A DNA stretch of 64,000 nt, taken from assembly GCF_000503895.1 (NCBI RefSeq), contig NC_022997.1:1074501-1138500 (forward strand), written 5' to 3'. The position numbers were made by a program, and so were the translations under genes. Positions 43,168 to 53,130 of this stretch are shown one piece after another. Position 1 is the first letter of the stretch. Each line of letters opens with the position of its first letter. The notes under the pieces were generated by a model. The model worked only from the letters and a program-made list of their open reading frames with translations, ran no database searches and was not told where the DNA came from. The DNA comes from Hyphomicrobium nitrativorans NL23. Its GTDB lineage: Bacteria; Pseudomonadota; Alphaproteobacteria; Rhizobiales; Hyphomicrobiaceae.

Positions 43168-44406
43168 GTGGACGCGAAACGCGACGATCCGATCCTGGAG
43201 AAGGAAGTGGTCGACCCGGTGCGGGCGAACTTCTTTTCGCGGTTCCGGCCGCGCTTCGACCTGTCTCCCATCAACCAGCGGCGCTGGGCGAACTTCAAGG
43301 CGAACCGGCGGGGCTATTGGAGCCTCGTGATCTTCCTCGTGCTGTTCGTGCTCACGTTGTTTGCGGAGCTGATCGCCAACGACCGGCCGCTCATTGCGCG
43401 ATATAACGGTCAGACGCTGTTCCCGGTGCTGATCGATTATCCGGAGTCGAAGTTCGGCGGCTTCCTTGCCGTCACCGACTACCGCGATCCGATGATCATC
43501 GAGGAGATCGAGAGCAACGGCTGGATGCTGTGGCCACCGATCCGCTACCGCTACGACACCATCAATAAGGATTATCCAAACCGGGCCGACGCCGAAGGCA
43601 ATTGTTTCGTGCAGCGTGGCGACACGAAGTATCAAGGCGGGCTCGGCTATCCGGCGCCGCCGCAATGGGCCGCCCAGGCGCCGCTTTGTGAAGCCCCGCC
43701 CGACCAGATGGCGCGCTATCTTGCGGTGGGCAACTGGAATTGGCTCGGTCTCGACAACCAGGGACGCGACGTGCTCGCGCGCGTGATCTACGGGTTCCGG
43801 ATCTCGGTGCTGTTCGGGCTCATTCTAACGGTCATGGCCAGCGTCATCGGTGTCGCGGCGGGTGCCGTGCAGGGCTTCTATGGCGGCTGGGTCGATCTCA
43901 TCATGCAGCGGTTCCTCGAAATTTGGGGGAACATCCCGACGCTGTATGTGCTGATCATTATCGCGGCGGTTCTGGTGCCAGGGTTCTGGACACTCTTATT
44001 CGTGCTGCTCGCGTTCCAATGGACGAGCCTTGTCGGCGTGGTGCGGGCGGAATATCTGCGCGCCCGAAACTTCGAGTATGTGAGGGCGGCACGCGCGCTC
44101 GGGCTCTCCGATACGACGATCATGTGGAAGCATCTGCTTCCGAACGCGACGGTTGCGACGCTCACCTTCCTGCCGTTCCAGCTTTCGGGCTCCATCACGA
44201 CGCTGACCGCGCTCGACTTCCTGGGTCTTGGCTTGCCGCCAGGTTCGCCGTCGCTCGGTGAGCTTCTGTTGCAAGGCAAGAGCGATCTCAACGCGCCGTG
44301 GCTCGGTCTCTCCGCGTTCTTCTCCATCGCGATCATGCTGTCGCTTCTGATCTTCATCTTCGAGGGTGTGCGCGATGCGCTCGACCCCCGAAAGACGTTT
44401 GCCTGA
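43168..44406 (+). CDS. yejE: Microcin C/peptide ABC transporter permease YejE
   Basis: A 412-residue permease of the DppC/OppC family with an extended N-terminal domain. LSPINQRRWANFKANRRGYW precedes the first helix and a long periplasmic segment follows (YRDPMIIEEIESNGWMLWPP), typical of YejE. The EAA loop is YVRAARALGLSDTTIMWKHL. It begins with GTG at 43168, three bases after yejB, and the yejF ATG follows 12 bases after its stop. Confidence 0.95.
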   Translation: MDAKRDDPILEKEVVDPVRANFFSRFRPRFDLSPINQRRWANFKANRRGYWSLVIFLVLFVLTLFAELIANDRPLIARYNGQTLFPVLIDYPESKFGGFLAVTDYRDPMIIEEIESNGWMLWPPIRYRYDTINKDYPNRADAEGNCFVQRGDTKYQGGLGYPAPPQWAAQAPLCEAPPDQMARYLAVGNWNWLGLDNQGRDVLARVIYGFRISVLFGLILTVMASVIGVAAGAVQGFYGGWVDLIMQRFLEIWGNIPTLYVLIIIAAVLVPGFWTLLFVLLAFQWTSLVGVVRAEYLRARNFEYVRAARALGLSDTTIMWKHLLPNATVATLTFLPFQLSGSITTLTALDFLGLGLPPGSPSLGELLLQGKSDLNAPWLGLSAFFSIAIMLSLLIFIFEGVRDALDPRKTFA

Positions 44407-44418
44407 GGAGCGCTTCGC

Positions 44419-46050
<1,632 letters not shown>

Positions 46051-46094
46051 CGTCACCCGCTCCACGTTTCGTTTGCTTTCTTCAGGTTTTCGGT

Positions 46095-46613
46095 ATGCAG
46101 CGTATTCGGGATGTCGTTGCCCGCGTTATACGGCTTCCTTGGTCTCTATCCGCCATCACCGCGGAGACGGGCAGCGGCACGGGCGTTCCCTCCTCGCTTC
46201 AGGCGACAATCACGCAACTTCGCTATTGGATGCCGACCATCGCAGACGTCGCCCACATCTGGGAAAGCGAGGGCGGTGGAAGCTGGTGCTTCAGCCTTAA
46301 GCCCCGCGCAAAAGGGGCTTGCCCGGTTTCGCTGATGCTGCGGGAAACGGGGCTTTTCGATCTCACCATTGCGGGAGAGACCTACGAGGATTGCGTGCTC
46401 GAACAGTTCGACGACGTGTTGCCGCTCATCGAGCGGATCACCGAAGGGCATGTGGTGCAACGCCGATGGGCGAGCCGGGCGACGGGCGCGGTATGCGGTG
46501 TCGAGACCATCGTGACGCTGGGACCGGGGCGCTTTTGGCGCGGTGGGCCGATCACACCGGACGGAGATGCGTTCGCGCGCGATCATCATTTCCTGCCGTA
46601 CCGGCGGATCTAG
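46095..46613 (+). CDS. Hypothetical protein downstream of yejF
   Basis: A 172-residue protein I do not recognise. No signal peptide or membrane helix is obvious; the first 25 residues are basic and hydrophobic. The middle holds IADVAHIWESEGGGSWCFSL and MLRETGLFDLTIAGETYEDC. The C-terminus has GPGRFWRGGPITPDGDAFARDHHFLPYRR. Its position, 45 bases after yejF on the same strand, suggests co-transcription, but no functional link is visible. It is convergent with the NlpC/P60 gene, 12 bases away. The codon usage looks like its neighbours, which supports a real gene. Confidence 0.65.
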   Translation: MQRIRDVVARVIRLPWSLSAITAETGSGTGVPSSLQATITQLRYWMPTIADVAHIWESEGGGSWCFSLKPRAKGACPVSLMLRETGLFDLTIAGETYEDCVLEQFDDVLPLIERITEGHVVQRRWASRATGAVCGVETIVTLGPGRFWRGGPITPDGDAFARDHHFLPYRRI

Positions 46614-46625
46614 ATTCCGATCCCT

Positions 46626-47636
46626 TCAGGTTGCGTTCGCGCTCTCCGTTGCCGGCAAGAGGCGGCGGATGGCGGCGATGGGGGTGGATGCATGGCGCAG
46701 GATGCGCTCGGCCGCCTCGGGAAGCGTTTCGGCAACGACGGCCATGTGGTGCGCGTTCGCGTGCAGGAGCATTAGGCCATCGGCCATGATGCCGACGTGG
46801 CCCTTCCAAAATATCAGATCGCCGCGCTGAAGCCCTTCGAGATCGCCGGGGATCGGCAACTCTTCCCCGAGTTCCGCCATTTGCATATCGCTGTCGCGGG
46901 GGCAGGCATGGCCGGCCGCCTCCAGCGCGATCTGCACGAGGCCCGAGCAATCGATGCCGATGCGGGTGCGTCCGCCCCAGAGATAGGGCGTGCCGATGAA
47001 ACGCTCGGCGATGTCCACGAAATCGCGCTCGACGCGTTCCTTTTCGACGAGGTGGCGCGTTATGACGAAGCCGCCCTGCTCCAGCTGGCAGAAGCGCTCC
47101 TCCCATTCCGCCACGCGAACCTCCGCATTGAGTGGGAGGTGCAGTGTGGGCGGCGCTTTGATGTCCGGCGCTGGATAGACGAACGTGCCGAGCGCTTTGA
47201 CGCGATGGGTCGGCACGGTGACCTGCGTGGTCAGCGCGGAGGACGGGACGTATCCGACGTAGCGGTCGCGCGCGAGCTGCGCCCAGGCCCAGCCTTCGTT
47301 CTCGTCGTACACGGTCACGCGCTCGCCGAAGAGTGCTTCCGTGTCGAGGCCGGCCGCGGGGTTGGGTTCGCGCCGCAGTGGGACGGAGGCGCGCACCACC
47401 TGGCGCACGACGCCCGCCGAATAGCGCGGTGAGGCGACCTGGCCTCTCAACGTCACGGCGGCAAGATCGGCCCGCACGGCATGGCGGCGCGGGTCGAGAT
47501 CTGGCGGCGCTGGGGCGTTGGACGTCTCCGGCGACGGGATGGGCGGAGGCGTCGACGTCGCGCCGGCAGGGTCGTTTGCCCGCCGCGCTTCGTCGCTGTC
47601 TTCGCCGCCGGTGCCGCCCTGCTTAGGGTCTGTCAT
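46626..47636 (-). CDS. NlpC/P60 family cell-wall peptidase with SH3-like domains
   Basis: A 336-residue protein. The first about 50 residues are Pro/Asp-rich and disordered. Two SH3-like regions follow (about 75-200: VPLRREPNPAAGLDTEALFG, GWAWAQLARDRYVGYVPSSAL). The C-terminal NlpC/P60 domain has the catalytic cysteine in GIDCSGLVQIAL and the histidine in FWKGHVGIMAD. It resembles YkfC/gamma-D-Glu-diaminopimelate endopeptidases that cut peptidoglycan stem peptides. No signal peptide is seen, so it may act in the cytosol on recycled muropeptides. Its ATG overlaps the stop of the aminopeptidase gene (ATGA). Confidence 0.9.
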   Translation of the reverse strand: MTDPKQGGTGGEDSDEARRANDPAGATSTPPPIPSPETSNAPAPPDLDPRRHAVRADLAAVTLRGQVASPRYSAGVVRQVVRASVPLRREPNPAAGLDTEALFGERVTVYDENEGWAWAQLARDRYVGYVPSSALTTQVTVPTHRVKALGTFVYPAPDIKAPPTLHLPLNAEVRVAEWEERFCQLEQGGFVITRHLVEKERVERDFVDIAERFIGTPYLWGGRTRIGIDCSGLVQIALEAAGHACPRDSDMQMAELGEELPIPGDLEGLQRGDLIFWKGHVGIMADGLMLLHANAHHMAVVAETLPEAAERILRHASTPIAAIRRLLPATESANAT

Positions 47637-49081
47637 ACGGTCAACTCCTTCGCGAGGAGCGAGAGGATGGCGCGCGCGGTCTGCGGCTCGCCGCCTTTGG
47701 GGCCCAGTGGCCGAGCGGTTGGCCGCCAGCCGTAGAGATCGAAATGTGCGAAGCGCCGCGCGTTCGTAACGAAGCGCTTCAGGAACAGCGCAGCCGTGAC
47801 GGCGCCCGCGAAGGGCCCGTCGCTGACGTTGCGAAGGTCGGCGATGTCGCTGTCGAGGTGACGGTCGTAACTAGGCCAAAGAGGGAGACGCCAGACGGGG
47901 TCGCCCACCGCCTCCGATTCCGCGACGAGGGCTGCCGCGAAGGCATCGTCGTTCGTGAAGAAGGCGGGCAGATCGGGGCCAAGCGCGACGCGGGCCGCGC
48001 CCGTCAACGTCGCGAAGACGAGCAGCGTATCGGGGGCTTCCTCGTCCGCCAGCGACAGGGCGTCTGCGAGCACGAGCCGGCCTTCGGCATCGGTGTTGCC
48101 GATCTCGACCGTGTGGCCCGCGCGGCTGGTCAGGATGTCGCCGGGCCGGAACGCGTCGCCCGCGATGCTGTTCTCGGCCGCTGCGATGAGGAGACGCAGA
48201 CGCACGTCGAGGCCGAGGCTCATGATCATTTCGGCCAGCGTGAGGGCTGCTGCCGCGCCGCCCATGTCCTTTTTCATCAAAAGCATGCCGGAGGCGGGCT
48301 TGATGTCGAGGCCGCCGGTGTCGAACGTGATGCCTTTGCCGACGAGCGTGAGACGCGGTGCGTCGGGGCGTCCGCCGGGCTTCTGCCAGCGCATGTCGAT
48401 CAGGCGCGGCGCGCGCGGGTGTGCGCGTCCGACGGCGTGGATCATGCGATGTCCCTGATCGAGCAGGTCGTCTCCCACGACGGTCGAGATGCTGGCGCCG
48501 TGGTCGCGGGCGACGAGGGCAGCGGCTGCTTCCAGCTCCGCGGGGCCGAGATCGGCCGCGGGCGTGTTGATCAGGTCTCGTCCGCTCCACACGGCGCTGA
48601 CCTGGCTGACGACGGATTGGTGATCGACCTCCGCCGGGAGTTTGAGGCGCGGCGGCGCGTCGCCAGCGCCGCTCTTGTAACGGCGGAAGCGATAGGCGCC
48701 GAGGCCCCATGCGACGGCGGCGAGCGCGGCGTTCGGCGTCTCGCTGGCCAGATGATAGAGGCCCGAGGGGAGGCTTGCTGCAAGCTGGCCGATCAGGAGT
48801 TCAGACGGGCCCGAGGGATCGCCTGCGGTGCCGTTGCCGAGGCCGAGGACGACGCCGGCGGGTTTGCCGGTGGGGCCAGGGACGATAGCCTGTTTTCTCG
48901 CGGCTCCCGTGAAGCGGGTCTCTTCGAGCCAGCGGCGGGCCGTCTCGTCGAGATCGGGAATGGCCGAGACCGGCTGGGCATCGGAGACGAGCCAGATCGG
49001 TGTGCTGGCCTCGGCGGTGTCGTGCGGGACCAGCACGTCTGCGGGTGCGTGGGTGCATGCGGGTGCGGGTGTTTCGGTCAT
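47633..49081 (-). CDS. M17 leucyl aminopeptidase family protein
   Basis: A 482-residue cytosolic di-zinc aminopeptidase. The catalytic domain has LVGKGITFDTGGLDIKP (metal-binding Lys and Asp), MLLMKKDMGGAAA and IGNTDAEGRLVLADAL, the M17 hallmark. Its N-terminal domain is of the usual size. It releases N-terminal residues from peptides. The ATG at 49081 opens MTETPAP; the longer frame upstream is opposite the GST gene. Coupling to an NlpC/P60 peptidase suggests a role in degrading peptides, possibly those from peptidoglycan turnover. Confidence 0.92.
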   Translation of the reverse strand: MTETPAPACTHAPADVLVPHDTAEASTPIWLVSDAQPVSAIPDLDETARRWLEETRFTGAARKQAIVPGPTGKPAGVVLGLGNGTAGDPSGPSELLIGQLAASLPSGLYHLASETPNAALAAVAWGLGAYRFRRYKSGAGDAPPRLKLPAEVDHQSVVSQVSAVWSGRDLINTPAADLGPAELEAAAALVARDHGASISTVVGDDLLDQGHRMIHAVGRAHPRAPRLIDMRWQKPGGRPDAPRLTLVGKGITFDTGGLDIKPASGMLLMKKDMGGAAAALTLAEMIMSLGLDVRLRLLIAAAENSIAGDAFRPGDILTSRAGHTVEIGNTDAEGRLVLADALSLADEEAPDTLLVFATLTGAARVALGPDLPAFFTNDDAFAAALVAESEAVGDPVWRLPLWPSYDRHLDSDIADLRNVSDGPFAGAVTAALFLKRFVTNARRFAHFDLYGWRPTARPLGPKGGEPQTARAILSLLAKELTV

Positions 49082-49189
49082 GGATACTCTTTTGGAAGGC
49101 TCGCGAAGTTTGGCCGCTTGGACGGCGCTTCGATGATCGGGCATTATCCTCACCGAGCCACGAAACACAATCGGGAGGGGCAGTCCGGC

Positions 49190-49864
49190 ATGGCGCGCGA
49201 CACCTATCGTCTGGTCATCGGCAGCAAGCATTGGTCGAGTTGGAGCTTGAGGCCGTGGCTTGCGATGAAGCAGGCGAACCTCGATTTCGAGGAGATCCGC
49301 ATCAATCTGCGCGCACCGAACAAGAAAGAGCTGATCCTGCAACATTCTCCGGCCGGAAAAGTGCCGGTGCTGTGGGCTGGAGATCTGATGATCTGGGATA
49401 GTCTTGCAATCATCGAGTATATCGCCGAGCAGCATCCCGACGCTCAGCTTTGGCCGTCAGACACCCGCGCACGCGCGATTGCGCGCTCCGTGAGTGCGGA
49501 GATGCACTCGGGCTTTCAGGCGCTGCGCGAGCATTGCCCCATGAAGTTTCTCTCGCAGGAGCTTCGCGACACGCATATCGAGGCTGTCGAGGCCGACATC
49601 CGGCGCATTGTCGCGCTGTGGGGCGATTGCCGGCAACGCTTCGGCGGCGAAGGTCCGTTCCTGTTCTCACGGTTTTCGGTCGCGGATGCGATGTATGCGC
49701 CCGTCGCGTCGCGCTTGCGCACGTACGTGAAGGATCTCGCGCCGTTCGGGGACGACGGGAGGGCTGCGGCGTATATCGACGCCCTCTTCGCGCTGCCGGC
49801 CATGACGGAGTGGAAACGTGGCGCGGAAGCTGAGCGGGCAGAATACGCGGAGGGTGCGGGTTAA
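49190..49864 (+). CDS. Glutathione S-transferase family protein
   Basis: A 224-residue GST. The N-terminal thioredoxin-like domain has LVIGSKHWSSWSLRPWLAMK (first strand and catalytic-region Ser), SPAGKVPVLWAGD (cis-Pro) and IWDSLAIIEYIAEQHPD (the Glu/Ser glutathione contact is DSLAI). A helical C-terminal domain follows. Substrates unknown. The ATG at 49190 has GGGAGGGG about ten bases upstream. It is divergent from the aminopeptidase gene. Confidence 0.92.
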   Translation: MARDTYRLVIGSKHWSSWSLRPWLAMKQANLDFEEIRINLRAPNKKELILQHSPAGKVPVLWAGDLMIWDSLAIIEYIAEQHPDAQLWPSDTRARAIARSVSAEMHSGFQALREHCPMKFLSQELRDTHIEAVEADIRRIVALWGDCRQRFGGEGPFLFSRFSVADAMYAPVASRLRTYVKDLAPFGDDGRAAAYIDALFALPAMTEWKRGAEAERAEYAEGAG

Positions 49865-49979
49865 CGGGAGGTTGCCTATCGGTTAAGGCTTTATTGACCG
49901 CTGTATCGGAAAGTGACGCAAAGCGAGATGCCGGAGAGGCGTCTCTGCGCCCCGTGACCGACGAGCAGTGGAGATCTCA

Positions 49980-50960
49980 ATGGCCGACCGCGACGTGTCC
50001 CCTCGGATGGCGAAGCCGGCCCGAGCGCATGGGCTGCTTGCCGCGATGGCCGCGAGCTTGATGCTGGGGGCCTGCGCTCAGGTGGGCGGGGGCGAGAGCG
50101 ACGGGCTGTTCTCGTCGCTTGCGCCGGCGGCTCCGCAGCAGGCGGCGGTTTCGGCGCAACCCACCGATCCGCGCAAGGCGACCGAATATTGGGGCGAGCA
50201 GTACTCCAAGGACCCGCGCAATCTCGATGCGGCGCTTGCGTACGCGCAGAACCTTACGGCGACGGGGCAGAAGCGCGAGGCGCTGGCCGTTCTTCAACAA
50301 GCGTCTATCGTCCACGGGCAAGACCGGCGGCTGGCGCGGGATTACGGGCGGCTCGCACTCGATCTCGATCAAATCAGCGTGGCGAAGAAAGTTCTGGCCG
50401 TGGCCGACGATCCGTCCAACCCGGATTGGCGCGTCATTCTCGCCAGAGGCACGGCTCTCGCCAAGGAAGGAAGCTACCGCGAGGCCATCGCATTCTATGA
50501 GCGTGCCCGTGCGCTTCAGCCCAATCACCCGTCGGTGCTGAACAACCTCGCGCTCGCGCACACGATGGCGGGCGATGCGGAGCAGGGCGAGGCGCTGTTG
50601 CGCCAAGCCAAGAGCGATGGGGGCAATGCCCGGGTGCGCCAGAATCTTGCGCTCGTCCTCGGCCTGCAAGGCAAGTACGACGAGGCCACTCAGATCGCGT
50701 CGTCCGATCTCCAGCCGGCGGATGCGAAAGCGAACACCGCGCTGCTCCAGAAGATGGTGCGCCGGGACGCGCAGCCCATGACGCCGTCGATGCCGGCTGA
50801 CGCCTCGTGGGCTACGGCGGTTGCGCAAGCTCCCGCGCCTCGCGCGACGCCGGTTTCTCAGCAGAAGCGCGGGCCTTCGGCGCTCCGCCCGAGCACGATG
50901 GAATCCGGATTGGGCCGGGCTGGTGCACCGAGCGCCACGGCGCTGTTTACTGCCGAGTAA
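49980..50960 (+). CDS. tadD: TadD-type TPR lipoprotein of the Tad pilus
   Basis: A 326-residue lipoprotein. The signal peptide ends in the lipobox LMLGAC. TPR repeats follow (about residues 70-240: YAQNLTATGQKREALAVLQQ, ALAKEGSYREAIAFYERARAL, LNNLALAHTMAGDAEQGEAL). Next to a Tad locus this is expected to be TadD, an outer-membrane pilotin-like protein that helps secretin assembly. The ATG at 49980 has GGAG seven bases upstream; a GTG 12 bases earlier is less likely. It is on the opposite strand from, and convergent with, tadC. The C-terminus is Ala/Pro/Ser-rich. Confidence 0.87.
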   Translation: MADRDVSPRMAKPARAHGLLAAMAASLMLGACAQVGGGESDGLFSSLAPAAPQQAAVSAQPTDPRKATEYWGEQYSKDPRNLDAALAYAQNLTATGQKREALAVLQQASIVHGQDRRLARDYGRLALDLDQISVAKKVLAVADDPSNPDWRVILARGTALAKEGSYREAIAFYERARALQPNHPSVLNNLALAHTMAGDAEQGEALLRQAKSDGGNARVRQNLALVLGLQGKYDEATQIASSDLQPADAKANTALLQKMVRRDAQPMTPSMPADASWATAVAQAPAPRATPVSQQKRGPSALRPSTMESGLGRAGAPSATALFTAE

Positions 50961-51003
50961 CAGAGCAGCTGACTAAGGCCACGCGAACTTGAGCGTAACG
51001 GAG

Positions 51004-51038
51004 CCTTTTCGCGGATCGCCGCGGAAGGGTTCTTTTTT
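51004..51038 (+). terminator. Rho-independent terminator of tadD
   Basis: CCTTTTCGCGG pairs with CCGCGGAAGGG (two G-T pairs), loop ATCG, followed by TTCTTTTTT. It lies about 45 bases past the stop. Confidence 0.8.
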
Positions 51039-51124
51039 GCGCGTTCCTTTTGAGCGCCCAGGGTCGTTCAGAAAATATCTCGCCTATGCCGACGCGGAAG
51101 TGGCATGCGAGCGGCGCGCGTTCT

Positions 51125-52099
51125 CTACGGCATCTTCCAGAAGCTGATTGCAGCCGGGCCGAGGATGACCAGGAAGAGCACGGGAAGAAAGAACACGATC
51201 ATCGGCACGGTGAGTTTCGGCGGCAGGGCGGCCGCCTTCTTTTCCGCTTCCGACATGCGGATGTCGCGGTTTTCCTTGGCCATCACACGTAACGCCTGGC
51301 CGACGGGCGTGCCGTATCGCTCCGCCTGGATGAGCGCGGTCGTCACCGACTTGACGCTGGGGAGCGCGGTGCGGGCGGCGAGGTTTTCGAATGCCATGCG
51401 GCGATCGGGGAGATAAGACAGCTCGGCCGCCGTCAGAGAGAGCTCTTCGCCAAGCTCTATACTTTGCGCGGTAATTTCCTTCGCGACTTTGCCGAACGAG
51501 GCCTCCACGGACATGCCCGACTGGACGCAGATGAGCAGCATGTCGAGTGCTTCCGGAAACGCGACCTTGATCGCCTGCTGCCGCTTTTGGGCGAGGTTCT
51601 CGATGAAGATGTTGGGCAGATAGTAGCCGGCCGCGCCCGCGAGAGCCGCATAGAACAGCTTCATCGCTGCGCTTTGTTCCATGTTGCTCAGAACGAACAG
51701 ATAGAAAAGCGCAACGAGGAAGGCGAGAGGCGGCGCCGCTACACGGAAAAACATGTAGGCGACAAGAGGGGCCTGTCCGCGCAAGCCCGCCATCTTGAGC
51801 TTGTTGCGCAGCTCGGGATTGTCGAACTGAGAGCGCAGATCGAACCGATCCACGATCTGCTGCATAAACCCTTTCGGCGCCTGACGGAGCTTGGGGCCGC
51901 CGCGCTCCTTCGAAAGCTCGCTGATGCGCTGGGAGCGGAGTTTGTCGCGCTCGACCGCCATCACGCGCATGCGCTGATTCATCTGATCGCGCGCGATCAT
52001 CGGCATGACGACGGCGAGGATCGTCGCGAAGACCGAGATCGCAGCCAGCATCGTTGCCAGGAACTGCGGCGATGTCAAAGTGTTGACAAGCTCTTGCAT
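51125..52099 (-). CDS. tadC: Type II secretion F-domain platform protein TadC
   Basis: A 324-residue inner-membrane protein with a T2SF domain. Helices lie at about residues 13-33, 110-135 and 300-320. The T2SF core has FPEALDMLLICVQSGMSVEAS and ALIQAERYGTPVGQALRVMA. With TadB it forms the platform that couples the TadA ATPase to pilin assembly. The ATG at 52099 is 20 bases after the tadB stop. It is the last gene of the minus-strand Tad series in the window. Confidence 0.93.
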   Translation of the reverse strand: MQELVNTLTSPQFLATMLAAISVFATILAVVMPMIARDQMNQRMRVMAVERDKLRSQRISELSKERGGPKLRQAPKGFMQQIVDRFDLRSQFDNPELRNKLKMAGLRGQAPLVAYMFFRVAAPPLAFLVALFYLFVLSNMEQSAAMKLFYAALAGAAGYYLPNIFIENLAQKRQQAIKVAFPEALDMLLICVQSGMSVEASFGKVAKEITAQSIELGEELSLTAAELSYLPDRRMAFENLAARTALPSVKSVTTALIQAERYGTPVGQALRVMAKENRDIRMSEAEKKAAALPPKLTVPMIVFFLPVLFLVILGPAAISFWKMP

Positions 52100-52119
52100 G
52101 GATCGGGTGCGTTCCTTCG

Positions 52120-53130
52120 CTAGAACTTGAAATTGATCATCTTGCGCATGATGAAGATCCCGCAGCTCATCCAGAAGAGACCGATCAGGATGAACAGGTT
52201 GCCGGTGCGCGTCTCGAAGAGCGGGGCGATGTAGTCGGGGGAGGCGCTGTTCACCATGAACATCACACCCGGAGGCAGGGCGGCGAGGATCATGGCCGAC
52301 GCCTTGGCTTCGGCGGCGAGTGCTTTCACCTTCATGGCCATTTTGAAGCGGTCACGCAGCACGCCGGAGAGGTTGGCGAGGGCTTCGGCGAGGTTGCCGC
52401 CCGACTGCTGCTGGATTGCGATGACAATGGCCAGGAATTTGACTTCGGGCACAGGCATGCGCTTCGTCATCCGCTCCAAAGCCTCGAACAGGGGCACGCC
52501 CAGGCGCTGCTGTTCGATCACTTCCTTGAATTCGCCAGCCAGCGGCTCGACGCTTTCCCGCGCGATAACACCGAGACAATCGTTGAGAGGGAGGCCGGAC
52601 TTGATGCCGCGAACGATTACGTCGATGGCATTGGCGAGTTCTGCGGTGAATTTTTTCTGCCGGCGTTCGGTTAGCTTGGAGAGGACGAAGCGTGGCAGTC
52701 CAAGGCCGCCTACAAAGAACGCAGCGATCGTCACCATCGGCGTGATGCCGGCCATCGTTGCGGGCACCATCCCACGCACGACGAACGCCGTGACGAAGGC
52801 CGAGACGATGCTCGCGATCCAATAGGTGCGCGGTTCGATTTCGAGGCCAGCCCGTTCGAGCCTCAGCTTCAGAGAGACCCTCTCTTTGGCCTTCTTCCTG
52901 TTCTCGATATCCTTCAAGCTTTCGGTAATCTGCTTCTTGCGGCTCGCCGCCAGATCCGCGGCCGAGCGCGACGACAGCTTCTTGCTGTGCGACTCGGTCA
53001 CCGTCGCGACCCGCTTTTCTTTGGCCCTGTCGCCGGAGATCAGCGGATACATGACGGCATAAGCCGTCGCCGCAATCGCGATCGCGGCGAGTAGAGCCGT
53101 CATCAATGGCATGAGGCCGGCGTCAACCAA
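52120..53130 (-). CDS. tadB: Type II secretion F-domain platform protein TadB
   Basis: A 336-residue paralogue of TadC. Helices near residues 10-30 and 100-150 precede the T2SF domain (ELANAIDVIVRGIKSGLPLNDC, FLAIVIAIQQQSGGNLAEAL) and a C-terminal helix. A TTG at 53130 overlaps the tadA stop and has GGGAG six bases upstream. The ATG 18 bases further in has no ribosome site, so TTG is preferred. Confidence 0.93.
   Translation of the reverse strand: MVDAGLMPLMTALLAAIAIAATAYAVMYPLISGDRAKEKRVATVTESHSKKLSSRSAADLAASRKKQITESLKDIENRKKAKERVSLKLRLERAGLEIEPRTYWIASIVSAFVTAFVVRGMVPATMAGITPMVTIAAFFVGGLGLPRFVLSKLTERRQKKFTAELANAIDVIVRGIKSGLPLNDCLGVIARESVEPLAGEFKEVIEQQRLGVPLFEALERMTKRMPVPEVKFLAIVIAIQQQSGGNLAEALANLSGVLRDRFKMAMKVKALAAEAKASAMILAALPPGVMFMVNSASPDYIAPLFETRTGNLFILIGLFWMSCGIFIMRKMINFKF

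Noticed and set aside
47705-47732. tRNA-Ser-like D-arm (GGCCGAGCGGTTGGCCG)
   Set aside because: It lies inside the M17 aminopeptidase reading frame, and no acceptor stem, anticodon arm or T-arm can be drawn around it.
47744-49189. N-terminal 480-codon extension of the GST frame
   Set aside because: It is antisense to the M17 aminopeptidase, and the GST proper begins at an ATG with a strong ribosome site at 49190.
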